Part shown: positions 1 to 8,324 of the stretch, piece by piece
Position numbering within the stretch: the stretch's first letter is position 1
How the letters are laid out: each line of letters opens with the position of its first letter
Source: Planctomycetaceae bacterium
Lineage (GTDB): Bacteria > Planctomycetota > Planctomycetia > Pirellulales > Lacipirellulaceae
DNA length: 64,000 nt
Assembly (NCBI GenBank): GCA_002702655.1
Contig: PABB01000069.1
Coordinates: 1-64,000, forward strand
Direction of reading: 5' to 3'
Notes under the pieces: model-generated
What the model saw: the letters and a program-made list of their open reading frames with translations, nothing else
Told to the model about the DNA's origin: nothing
Databases searched by the model: none
Made by a program: the position numbers and the translations under genes

Positions 1-1
1 G

Positions 2-2902
2 CAATTCGCTTATTGGGATTTCCCCCGACTGGCCGTCGCGCAGATCCCCTGGCTCACCGCCAACCAGCTGAGCACGATCAAAGACAACGTCCAGTTCGGG
101 AATATGTCCGACGCCCAACGTGCCGCGCTGACCGTGACGCAGGTGCGACAGCTTGACGCGAACAACGTAGGAATCTACCTGCTCACGGAATTGCAGCGTG
201 GCTGGCTTTCAACGGCACAGCTGCAGTCGCTCGCCGTGAGTACCAATGTCCTGTCGTTGCTGACGTCAAATCAGATCTCGCAACTCGCCGCGGCGCAGGT
301 CCGACAGTTTCAATATTGGGACTTTCCGTTGCTGAGCGTCAGCCAGATCCCGATTCTGACCGCAGCCCAGATTCAATCGATCCCCGGACAGGATCAGTTC
401 CGTCGCCTGTCCGAGGCGCAGCGCGGGGCGTTGTCCGTCGCCCAGGTTCGTTCGCTCAACGTCGGGGGCGTCGGCTTGGCGCTGCTGACGCCGTTGCAGC
501 GTCAATGGATCAGCGCCGCACAGGTTCAGACGCTGCTCTCGCGCGATTTCGCGCTGCTGACGACTGCGCAGCTCTCGCTCGTGACGCCGCAGCAGTTCGC
601 CTCCGTGGCGAACGCCAGCGACTTGGACGGGCTCAGCGAGCAACAACGCCGCGCTCTGTCGAGCGAGCAAATCTTGAGCTTGCCGTTGGACCTGTTGATC
701 CGGCTGACCGGAGCGGATATCGATGCGGCGAAGCTCGCCGGATTCACCCCGATGAATCGCTTTGGCGTCGGGCCCGACGGCCTGTCGGCTAATCCCCATG
801 CGGCCATGGCGTGGCAGCAAGTCCTGTCCCTGGTTCCCGTCAGCCAGGCGACGCACACGGCCGTCGCCAGCGGCGAGTGGACCGACCCGCGCATTTGGAG
901 CAACGGCCAAGTGCCCGGCAACGGTGCGAATGTCATGATTCCCGCGGGAATCGACGTGCAACTGAGCGAGTGGCTCGCCCAACCGCTGAAGACGGTGCGG
1001 ATCGACGGCTCGCTGACCTTTAACCCTGACGCCTACACGCAACTGATGGTCGACACGATCGTGGTCAACACCACGGGCTCATTCCACATGGGCACAGAAT
1101 CGGAGCCGATCAACGAGCAACGAATCGCCCGCGTCCTGTTTCCGACCGCGCAGGCCCTGGACACGACCTGGGATCCGCGACTGCTGAGCCGAGGTCTGAT
1201 CAGTCGCGGCGAAGTGCGCGTGTACGGCGCGGAGAAGACGTCGTTCACGACCTTCGCCACGCCGCCGCAAGCCGGCGATACGGTGCTTACGCTCGCCGAG
1301 GTCCCGCTCAATTGGCAAGTCGGCGACCGTCTGAAGCTAGCTGGGACGCAAAACTGGCAAGACGATTATGGAACCGAAGAGGTCGTCATTCGCGCAATTT
1401 CCGGCTCCACGGTGACGGTCGACGCTCTGAAGTTCGATCACCAGCCGCCGGCAGGCTACGAACTGCAGGCGTACGTCGCGAACATGACGCGCAACGCCCA
1501 ATTCTCGGCCAGCCACCAAAACGTCCCGGCGTTGCAGCGGCCGCATCTGATGTTCATGCAAAACCCGAACGTCGAACTCGTCGACGCGGGCGTATACGGC
1601 TTGGGCCGCACCGACAAGTCGGAGCCGCTCAATCGGCCAGTCGTCGTCAATGGCGTCTTGCAACCCGGCACGGGGACCAACCCCGAGGCCCGCTACGCCG
1701 TGCACTTCCACCACACGGGCGTCGATCCGAACTCGACGCCGGGGCTGGTTCGGGGCACGGTCGTCGACGGTTCGCCGGGCTGGGGATTCGTGAATCACCA
1801 GTCGTACGTCATCATGGAAGACAACGTGGCCTACGGCGTCGATGGCGCGGCGTTCGTTGGGGAAGACGGCAACGAGATTGGCGCCTTCCGCCACAATCTG
1901 GCGATGTCGACGACCGGCACGGGCTTGGATCCGCGGACGCGAAAAGAGATCGGCGACTTCGGCCACAGCGGCGATGGCTTCTGGCTGCAGGGACCGCTGA
2001 TCGAAACGACCGGCAACATCTCCGCCGGAGCGCGGCACGCCGGCTTCACGATCTTTGCCGCGTCGAGCAAGGTGGCAATCGACCCGGCCGACATCGGCGC
2101 CGAAGCGTGGACCGGCCTGGCCGACGTAATTCCGGTCAGCGCCGTGCCTGTCGCGAACTTCTCGGACAACATCGCATTTGCCGGCAACCGAGGACTGGAG
2201 ACCTGGTTCCTGACCCGCGGACTCTACGATCTGCCGGCGAACGGAATCGACAACTTCACCGCCTGGGGGAATCGCGGAGCGGCCATTCAGTTGGAGTACT
2301 CCACGCGCGTGACGATCAACGGCGGTACGCTACTGGGGACCGGCGAAAGCGGCGCGCGGGGCGTGTCGATGAACGTCCGCACCTCCGATGTCACGTACAA
2401 CGACGTGACGATTCACGATTTCGAGATCGCGGCGATCGCCGCATCGCGCGGCGTGACGGTGTTCAGGGACGGTTCCTACCGGGCGCTGACTGGTATCGAA
2501 ATTACGGTGCCAATCAACGAGGCCCGAGAGGTGTCAATCGTAGGCAACCCGGTTTTCGCACGGCCGACCGCCGCCTGGGCCGCCGGCAAGCCCTCGTACG
2601 ACATCTCCATGAACGGCGAGTTGGACCTGTATTTCCAATCTCCCGAAACGATGGTCGCGTCGCAGGTCGTCGCCATCGACACCCCGGCGACGGGCAAGGC
2701 GCTGTTGTACTACCTGGAGCAGGCGCCAGGCCACGTCCCCTTCCCCTCGGCGACCACGGCAGGCTACGTACCGACCTCCTGGTTGAATTTGAAGAACGGT
2801 GAGTTGCAACAGCGGTTCGGCGTGTCATTCGCCGGCGAAATGATTCCCAACAGCGCCGTGGCGAATTCTCGCATCTGGGGCAAGTTGTTGCCCCTGGCCT
2901 AG
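2..2902 (+). CDS. G8-domain parallel beta-helix surface protein, 5' truncated by window edge
   Basis: The frame is open from base 2, so the true start lies outside the window; 966 residues are visible. The N-terminal ~250 residues are imperfect repeats of about 101 residues (QFAYWDFP at residue 1 recurs as QFQYWDFP 101 residues later), built from shorter L(T/S)xxQ(I/V)xxL units. A G8 domain follows at about residues 283-365, with the usual W..P..W..G..P spacing, an IPAG turn, and an MGTESEP end. G8 is known from the hyaluronan-binding proteins CEMIP and TMEM2 and from bacterial surface proteins. The remainder (about 365-850) has the short beta-strand/turn character of a right-handed parallel beta-helix, suggesting carbohydrate binding or cleavage. 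No anchor is visible at the C-terminus. The role is inferred from the domain only. Confidence 0.8.
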   Translation, partial: QFAYWDFPRLAVAQIPWLTANQLSTIKDNVQFGNMSDAQRAALTVTQVRQLDANNVGIYLLTELQRGWLSTAQLQSLAVSTNVLSLLTSNQISQLAAAQVRQFQYWDFPLLSVSQIPILTAAQIQSIPGQDQFRRLSEAQRGALSVAQVRSLNVGGVGLALLTPLQRQWISAAQVQTLLSRDFALLTTAQLSLVTPQQFASVANASDLDGLSEQQRRALSSEQILSLPLDLLIRLTGADIDAAKLAGFTPMNRFGVGPDGLSANPHAAMAWQQVLSLVPVSQATHTAVASGEWTDPRIWSNGQVPGNGANVMIPAGIDVQLSEWLAQPLKTVRIDGSLTFNPDAYTQLMVDTIVVNTTGSFHMGTESEPINEQRIARVLFPTAQALDTTWDPRLLSRGLISRGEVRVYGAEKTSFTTFATPPQAGDTVLTLAEVPLNWQVGDRLKLAGTQNWQDDYGTEEVVIRAISGSTVTVDALKFDHQPPAGYELQAYVANMTRNAQFSASHQNVPALQRPHLMFMQNPNVELVDAGVYGLGRTDKSEPLNRPVVVNGVLQPGTGTNPEARYAVHFHHTGVDPNSTPGLVRGTVVDGSPGWGFVNHQSYVIMEDNVAYGVDGAAFVGEDGNEIGAFRHNLAMSTTGTGLDPRTRKEIGDFGHSGDGFWLQGPLIETTGNISAGARHAGFTIFAASSKVAIDPADIGAEAWTGLADVIPVSAVPVANFSDNIAFAGNRGLETWFLTRGLYDLPANGIDNFTAWGNRGAAIQLEYSTRVTINGGTLLGTGESGARGVSMNVRTSDVTYNDVTIHDFEIAAIAASRGVTVFRDGSYRALTGIEITVPINEAREVSIVGNPVFARPTAAWAAGKPSYDISMNGELDLYFQSPETMVASQVVAIDTPATGKALLYYLEQAPGHVPFPSATTAGYVPTSWLNLKNGELQQRFGVSFAGEMIPNSAVANSRIWGKLLPLA

Positions 2903-3053
2903 TCGACGCGGGGCGGAGCGCGGGTTTTCAGCGGGGCTTTCATGGGCCACAATCAACGGGGGCGGACGCCAACTGGGGCGTCCGTCCCCGCTCTCATTTC
3001 CGATAGCCTGCGCCAAGCGCCGCGGCTCGCCCCCTAACCTCGGCCCCCCTGCC

Positions 3054-4169
3054 ATGGACCCGCTGACAATTCGTCCCGCCGAAGAATGCCAACTTGATTT
3101 CCTCTCTCTGGGCGCCGTCGTGAATCGGCTGGACCCGGGCGTCTTGCCGTTCCGGCGAGCGCGCAGCTTGGAGATCCACGTCAGCGGCGGCGAATACAAC
3201 GTCTCGGCCAATCTGGCCAGTTGCTTCGGGCAACGCACGGCCGTCGCCACGGCCATGGTCGACAACGGCATCGGCGAGTTGGTCCAGGCCCGCATTCGCG
3301 AGATGGGCGTACAGGCGTTTTACAAGCACTTCCAGCATGACGGCGTGCGGGGGCCGAACATCGCCACCGTGTACAGCGACCGCGGGCAGGGCGTGCGGGC
3401 GCCGGTGGTGTTTTACAACCGCGCCAACGAAGCGGGCGCCATGCTCAAGCCGGGCGACTTCGACTGGGACGCGATCTTCGCCCGCGGCGTGCGGTGGTTC
3501 CACTCCGGCGGCATCTTCGCGGCGCTGTCCGATACGACCGCGCCGTTGATCATCGAAGCCATGCAAGCCGCCAAAAAGGCCGGCGCGGTGACCTCGTTCG
3601 ACTTGAACTACCGCGCCAAACTTTGGGCGACCCTCGGCGCCAGCGAGCAGGAGGGCAACGCCCAGGGCCGCGCGATGATGCGGGCCATCGCCTCGCACGT
3701 CGACCTGCTGATCGGCAACGAAGAAGACCTGCAGTTGGGGCTGGGGATCGAGGGCGTGCCGAAGGGCGATCACCAGGGCAAACTCGACCCTGACGCGTTC
3801 TTTGCGATGATCGACCGCGTGCGGGCCGAGTTCCCCAGCGTGCAAGGCGTGGCGACGACCCTCCGCGAAGTCAAAAGCACCAACCGCCACGAATGGGCTG
3901 CGGTGCTGGCGTTGGGCGCGGCCGAGGGCGGCCACCGGCTGATCAGCCCCACCATGCAATTGGACGTGATCGACCGCATTGGCGGCGGCGACGGATTCGC
4001 CTCCGGGCTGATCTTTGGCCTGCTCGACGGCCGCCAGCCAGAAGATGCGCTGCGACTAGGCTGGGCCCACGGGGCGCTATTGACCACCTTCCCAGGCGAC
4101 GTATCGATGGCCACCCTCTCGGAGGTCGAAGACCTGGCCAAGGGAGGCACGGCGCGGGTGAAGCGATAG
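3054..4169 (+). CDS. kdgK: PfkB-family sugar kinase, probable 2-keto-3-deoxygluconate kinase
   Basis: This 371-residue protein is full length for the ribokinase/PfkB fold. The N-terminal LDFLSLGAVVNRLDP and VSGGEYNVSANLA segments match the first PfkB signature, where the GG.. region binds sugar. The C-terminal DRIGGGDGFASGLI carries the GxGD anion hole and catalytic Asp. The inserted lid and a KSTNRHEW stretch near residue 285 resemble 2-dehydro-3-deoxygluconokinases more than fructokinases. The likely reaction is ATP-dependent phosphorylation of KDG to KDPG in hexuronate catabolism. ATG at 3054 follows the G8 gene by 151 bp with no obvious terminator. No aldolase or dehydratase of the pathway is adjacent, so substrate is inferred from family similarity alone. 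Confidence 0.75.
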   Translation: MDPLTIRPAEECQLDFLSLGAVVNRLDPGVLPFRRARSLEIHVSGGEYNVSANLASCFGQRTAVATAMVDNGIGELVQARIREMGVQAFYKHFQHDGVRGPNIATVYSDRGQGVRAPVVFYNRANEAGAMLKPGDFDWDAIFARGVRWFHSGGIFAALSDTTAPLIIEAMQAAKKAGAVTSFDLNYRAKLWATLGASEQEGNAQGRAMMRAIASHVDLLIGNEEDLQLGLGIEGVPKGDHQGKLDPDAFFAMIDRVRAEFPSVQGVATTLREVKSTNRHEWAAVLALGAAEGGHRLISPTMQLDVIDRIGGGDGFASGLIFGLLDGRQPEDALRLGWAHGALLTTFPGDVSMATLSEVEDLAKGGTARVKR

Positions 4170-4187
4170 GCCGAGCAAAGGGGCCGG

Positions 4188-5225
4188 CTACGCCGACTCG
4201 CTCGCGTCGCTCAGCGCCCGCTCGAATCGGGCGAACACCATCCGGCCGGCGCTGGTCTGCAGCACGCTGGTCACGACGCCGTAGATCGTCTCGTTAATGT
4301 AGTTGCGGCCGCCCTCGACGACGACCATCGTGCCGTCTTCCAGGTAACCGACGCCTTGGCCCGATTCCTCGCCGGCCTTGATGACCCGCACCTCGATCGG
4401 CTCGCCGGGCAGGAAGATCGGCTTGAGCGAGTTGGACAAGTCGTTGAGGTTGATCACCCCCACGTTGTGCAGCTTGGCGACTTTGTTCAGGTTGTAGTCG
4501 TTGGTGACCACCTTGCCGTCCAGGTGTTTGGCCAGCAGCACCAGTTTCTGGTCGACCGGCTGGCCGGCGAACTCCGGCAGCTCGCGATCCCACACGAGCA
4601 GATCGACTTTCGCATCGCTGCGCAGTCGGTTGAGGATGTCCAACCCGCGACGGCCGCGGCCGCGCTTGAGTTTGTCGCTGCTGTCGGCAATGCCCTGCAA
4701 TTCCGCGATGACAAACTGCGGCATCACCAATTGGTTGTCGATGATCCGCGTTTCGACCACGTCGGCGATGCGGCCGTCGATCACGACGCTCGTGTCGAGC
4801 ACGTACGGCTTGAGCCCTTTGATCTCTTTGGCGAATTCCACGTACGGAATGATGAAGCGGAAGTCGTCTTTCGTTTGCAGCAAAATGCTGATGCAGGTGT
4901 AGCACAGCACCATGCCCAGCACGAGCAGCGCCCAAGTCGTGTACGGCGAGTCGGGATTCAATGCCGTGCCGAACGCCGTCTTGAGAATGTAGGTGAGAAA
5001 CAGCCCGATGATCAGGCCGAAGTAAATCGCGGTAATCGTTTCCAACCGCTTCTGCCGGGTCAGCACGTCCAGGGTCACCACGGCGGCGGCGAGCACGACG
5101 ATCCCCCCGAAGACCAACCAGGGCAGGGCGGCCGGCTCGCGCGGCAAGATATCCGACTGGGCGACCTGCGCGCCGACCCCCGCCGCGATCAGCAGGAAGA
5201 CTGTGCGTAAGATCACCAGGGCCAT
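4188..5225 (-). CDS. Membrane-anchored PIN/TRAM-domain protein (YacL-like putative nuclease)
   Basis: The protein has 345 residues from the ATG at 5225. Upstream in-frame codons are Cys/Arg-rich and unlike the family, so that start was chosen. Four hydrophobic segments fill the first ~125 residues. A PIN domain follows: LDTSVVIDGR supplies the first acidic residue, AELQ the Glu and TNDYN a later Asp, so the metal site looks intact. A C-terminal TRAM domain (IEVRVIKAGEESGQGVGYL to MVFARF) should bind RNA. The order TM-PIN-TRAM matches the YacL group found in many bacteria. It probably acts as a membrane-associated ribonuclease, but the family's substrate is not known to me. It is convergent with the sugar kinase, 18 bp apart. 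Confidence 0.85.
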   Translation of the reverse strand: MALVILRTVFLLIAAGVGAQVAQSDILPREPAALPWLVFGGIVVLAAAVVTLDVLTRQKRLETITAIYFGLIIGLFLTYILKTAFGTALNPDSPYTTWALLVLGMVLCYTCISILLQTKDDFRFIIPYVEFAKEIKGLKPYVLDTSVVIDGRIADVVETRIIDNQLVMPQFVIAELQGIADSSDKLKRGRGRRGLDILNRLRSDAKVDLLVWDRELPEFAGQPVDQKLVLLAKHLDGKVVTNDYNLNKVAKLHNVGVINLNDLSNSLKPIFLPGEPIEVRVIKAGEESGQGVGYLEDGTMVVVEGGRNYINETIYGVVTSVLQTSAGRMVFARFERALSDASESA

Positions 5226-5413
5226 GGGGGCAGCCGAGTCGGAACCAGAAGTGAAACAGGAGGATCGGCAGGCGCAGCGCGAGCGCACCACCGCGCGGCA
5301 CGCCACAAGCTGAGCCGCCAAGAATCCCTCCCCCCGCCCCCTGCAAAAGCGGCAGGGGTGAATCTCCATTCTAACAGGCCGGCCCCTCGAATCCATGACG
5401 GGAGAACCCGCCC

Positions 5414-6544
5414 TCAGCCAGCTCGCAGTTGCCGGGCGCCCTCCCAAGCCCCCCGATCGGTAAGACCTGCCAGATAATCCCCCGCGGCCCGGGCCGGCCC
5501 CTCGGTCGCCACGACCAGATCAAGCCGCTTGGGGAGCCGTTCGGGGTGGGCCGCGTAGTGGGCAAACATCTCCCGCAGCGCCGCGCCGGCCTCGGCGCGT
5601 TGCCGGACCACGACCGGATGGCGATAGACCTGCTGGAACAACAACCGCTCCAATGCAGCCTTTTGCTCCTGCAGATCCGCCGACAAGCCGACCAGGTCGC
5701 GACCGCGCCGTCGCACGTCCTCGACGCTGGCCAAGTGGGCGGACTCCAACTGACGGCGGCTGGTCGTCAGCAAATCGCCGACCAACAGGTCAATCAACTC
5801 GTGGACCGCGGCGCGGCGGAACTGCTCGTCGTCGAGGGTCGCATATCGGGCGCGCGCACGACGCCCGGCGTGTTGCCACAGTTCAATCTCCTCGAGCGTC
5901 GCCAACTCGAGCAGCCCCAACTCGACCGCATCGTCCGCGTCGTGCGCGTCGTAGGCGATGCTGTCGGCCGCGTCGACGGCCTGACATTCCAACAACGGCG
6001 CCGGCGCCTGGGGGTCGCTGGCTGTTTTCTCCGCGCGGGTGCGTTGCCCGTCCAGCACCTCCAGCGAGAGATTGAGTCCGGGGAAGTCGGGGTAGCGGCG
6101 CTCCAGCAACTCGACGATGCGCAAACCCTGGCGGTTGTGGTTGAAGCCGCCCTCGCGGGCGAGGCACTCGTCCAGCACGTCTTCGCCGGCGTGGCCAAAC
6201 GGCGGATGGCCCATGTCATGCGCCAAGGCGAGCGCTTCGGCCAGATCCTCGTTGAGCCGCAGCGTGCGCGCCACGGTGCGGGCGATGGACGCGACCTCCA
6301 GCGTGTGCGTCAGCCGCGACCGGTGATAGTCGCCCATCTCGCCGGTGAACACTTGCGTCGTATGCGCCAGCCGCCGAAACGCGCTGGAATGCACGATGCG
6401 ATCGCGGTCACGTTGGTACGGATTGCGATAGGCGTGCGTCGGCTCGGGATGCACGCGCCCCGCCGTGGCCGCCGCCGGCATGGCATACGCCGCCAGCAAC
6501 ATGGCTTCGCGCTGGGACCAAGTTGGTGGATCGGAAGTCGACAC
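5414..6544 (-). CDS. dgt: Deoxyguanosinetriphosphate triphosphohydrolase-like HD protein
   Basis: The protein has 376 residues from a GTG at 6544. This start was chosen because it keeps the family N-terminal W..RE..LLA.YAM element; an ATG at 6502 would lose part of it. The HD-domain metal site is complete: HSSAFRRLAHTTQV and SRLTHTLEV give the first His, LAHDMGHPPFGHAGE the His-Asp pair, and an Asp in YDAHDADDAVE the last ligand. Members hydrolyse dNTPs to deoxynucleosides and triphosphate, controlling dNTP pools. The open frame runs further upstream, but that stretch contains the palindromic element at 6595-6675 and is not family-like. Confidence 0.9.
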   Translation of the reverse strand: MSTSDPPTWSQREAMLLAAYAMPAAATAGRVHPEPTHAYRNPYQRDRDRIVHSSAFRRLAHTTQVFTGEMGDYHRSRLTHTLEVASIARTVARTLRLNEDLAEALALAHDMGHPPFGHAGEDVLDECLAREGGFNHNRQGLRIVELLERRYPDFPGLNLSLEVLDGQRTRAEKTASDPQAPAPLLECQAVDAADSIAYDAHDADDAVELGLLELATLEEIELWQHAGRRARARYATLDDEQFRRAAVHELIDLLVGDLLTTSRRQLESAHLASVEDVRRRGRDLVGLSADLQEQKAALERLLFQQVYRHPVVVRQRAEAGAALREMFAHYAAHPERLPKRLDLVVATEGPARAAGDYLAGLTDRGAWEGARQLRAG

Positions 6545-6594
6545 GCGCGTGGGAAGTGTTTCGCCGAGCGGATGGATGGAGTGGATGTTGAATG

Positions 6595-6675
6595 CTGCGT
6601 GCCACGGCTGTGTCAGCCGTGCTGCGACGAAGCGTGCGCTGGCATTCGCACGGCTCGCAGAGCCGTGGCACGCAG
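6595..6675. repeat. Interspersed palindrome, CCACGGCT family copy 1
   Basis: An 80-bp inverted repeat sits between dgt and the HIT gene. The left arm contains GTGCCACGGCTGTGTCAGCC and the right arm is close to its reverse complement (GGCTCGCAGAGCCGTGGCAC). The same arm sequence recurs at 25683-25753, and a related GTGCCACTGCTGG version at 10756 and 26851. No coding potential or T-run is evident. Confidence 0.7.
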
Positions 6676-6696
6676 TTTGTTGAGGCCGATGAATCT

Positions 6697-7236
6697 CTAC
6701 TCGCTGTTGGTCAGCAGGGTCCACAACTCCTGGAGCGATTGGGGGATCATCCGCACTCCCGCGATCGTCGGCATAAAGTTGTTGTCGCCCGGCCACCGCG
6801 GCACGAGGTGCCAATGCAAATGCCCCGGCACGCCGGCGCCCGCGATGCGGCCCAGGTTCAGCCCCACGTTGAACCCCTCGGCTTTGATCAGGCGTTGGTA
6901 CCGCTGGGTGTACTCAGCCAGCAGCGACATCGCCGCCAGGTGCTCGTCGTCGGTCAGCTCGTGCAACTCGGCGACATGCCGCAGCGGGCAAACCAGCAAG
7001 TGGCCGTTGTTGTACGGGTAGAGGTTCAGCACGGCGAGGGCGTGCTCGGTGCGAGCCACGACCAAATTGCGCTGGTCGGCGGCGCCCTGGTCCTCGTAGC
7101 TGGCCGCGGCCCGGCACACAAAGCACTCCGTGCTGGCGCCCGCCTGCCAGGCCTCGGGCGTCAGCGGCGGCTCCGATGGGGCCTCGCCGGTGATGTAGCT
7201 CAACCGCCACGGGGCCCAAAGTCGCTGGTCGTTCAT
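6697..7236 (-). CDS. HIT-family nucleotide hydrolase/phosphorylase
   Basis: The 179-residue protein carries the histidine-triad motif GHLHWHLVPRW near residue 125 and an N-terminal WAPWR segment typical of the Ap4A phosphorylase-like HIT branch. A FVCRA motif near residue 40 could be part of a zinc site. HIT proteins cleave nucleotide-phosphate or nucleotide-phosphoramidate bonds. The ATG at 7236 has AAGGAG about 10 bases upstream, which decides the start against a much longer open frame continuing through scpA on the other strand. It is divergent from scpA. Substrate is not predictable from sequence alone. Confidence 0.9.
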   Translation of the reverse strand: MNDQRLWAPWRLSYITGEAPSEPPLTPEAWQAGASTECFVCRAAASYEDQGAADQRNLVVARTEHALAVLNLYPYNNGHLLVCPLRHVAELHELTDDEHLAAMSLLAEYTQRYQRLIKAEGFNVGLNLGRIAGAGVPGHLHWHLVPRWPGDNNFMPTIAGVRMIPQSLQELWTLLTNSE

Positions 7237-7410
7237 AGGTGCATGCTCCTTGTTGGGGCGCGAGTGTAGGCGGCTTGGCGGGTGCGGGCAAGGTTGACGC
7301 GGCGCCGCGGCCCAATGCCCGCCGCGAAATACCGGGGGATGATCTGGCTCGAAGTACGGCTGGTCGGCATAATCCCGCCGCTTCTGCCCCCAACTTGCGC
7401 CGCGGCCGCC

Positions 7411-8148
7411 ATGCGATTTCGCGTTCAACTGCCTGCCTACGCCGGGCCGCTCGACCTGCTGCTGTACCTGGTGCGGCGCAACGAGTTGGATGTGCTGGAC
7501 ATTCCCATCGCGGTGGTGGCAGACCAGTATCTGGAAATTCTCGGCGTCATCGAACAGATCGACGTCGATGCGGTCGGCGACTTCCTGGAGATGGCCACGC
7601 GGTTGATGGAAATCAAATCGCGGATGATGCTGCCCCGCCAGGACGAGCCGGTCGAGGAAGACGCGATCGACGACCCGCGCACCGGGCTCGTCGAACGGCT
7701 GCTGGAATACCGCCGCTTCAAGGATGCCGCCGAGGCGCTTGATGAGCAGTCCCGGCAGTGGAGCCAGCGGTTTGCCCGTCGCGTGAACGATCTGGACGCC
7801 AACCCGCAATCGCCCGCCGAGCAGCCGATTGCGGAGGTCGAGCTGTGGGACCTGGTCAGCGCGTTCGCTCGCGTGATCCGCGACAACGCCCCGGCCAGGA
7901 CAACCCAAATCCGGTACGACGACACGCCGATCGAAACCCACATGGACCGTATTTTCGAACGCTTGCAGCACGTGCCGCGGCTGGCGTTCGAGGACCTGTT
8001 CACCGCTGGGATGAACCGAGCGCAGATGGTCGGCATCTTTCTGGCGATCTTGGAATTGGTCCGCCGACGCGGGGTGCGCGTCGAGCAAGACGGCCTGTTC
8101 GGCGAAATCTGGGTGCTGGCGCCGTCACGACTGGCGGCCGCGGCCTAG
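7411..8148 (+). CDS. scpA: Segregation and condensation protein A
   Basis: This 245-residue protein starts at the ATG at 7411 with the characteristic ScpA opening (AYAGPLDLLLYLVRRNELD), followed by the DIPIAVVADQYLEIL helix and a C-terminal winged-helix segment (FEDLFTAGMNRAQMVGIFLA then LELVRRRGV) that contacts the SMC head. ScpA is the kleisin bridging the SMC heads in chromosome segregation. The open frame extends upstream without family similarity, so the internal ATG is preferred. ScpB is not next to it in this window. It is divergent from the HIT gene. Confidence 0.92.
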   Translation: MRFRVQLPAYAGPLDLLLYLVRRNELDVLDIPIAVVADQYLEILGVIEQIDVDAVGDFLEMATRLMEIKSRMMLPRQDEPVEEDAIDDPRTGLVERLLEYRRFKDAAEALDEQSRQWSQRFARRVNDLDANPQSPAEQPIAEVELWDLVSAFARVIRDNAPARTTQIRYDDTPIETHMDRIFERLQHVPRLAFEDLFTAGMNRAQMVGIFLAILELVRRRGVRVEQDGLFGEIWVLAPSRLAAAA

Positions 8149-8324
8149 CAGTGTGAACGCTTGGCAGCGCGATTGCCGCTCGATTGCCCTTCTCCCCTGC
8201 CGGACGATTTGATACTTACCCCAGCCACAGAAGGTCGCCCGCGGTTCGCCGTGCGCCTTTTCGTCGCTCGGGCAAGATGCCCGCAGTGCTTGGGTTAACG
8301 CTTTTCGCTCCTGGATCCGTTGCC

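Noticed and set aside
6545-6814. N-terminal extension of dgt
   Set aside because: It would translate the palindromic repeat at 6595-6675 and then run into the 3' end of the HIT gene; family N-terminus begins near 6544.
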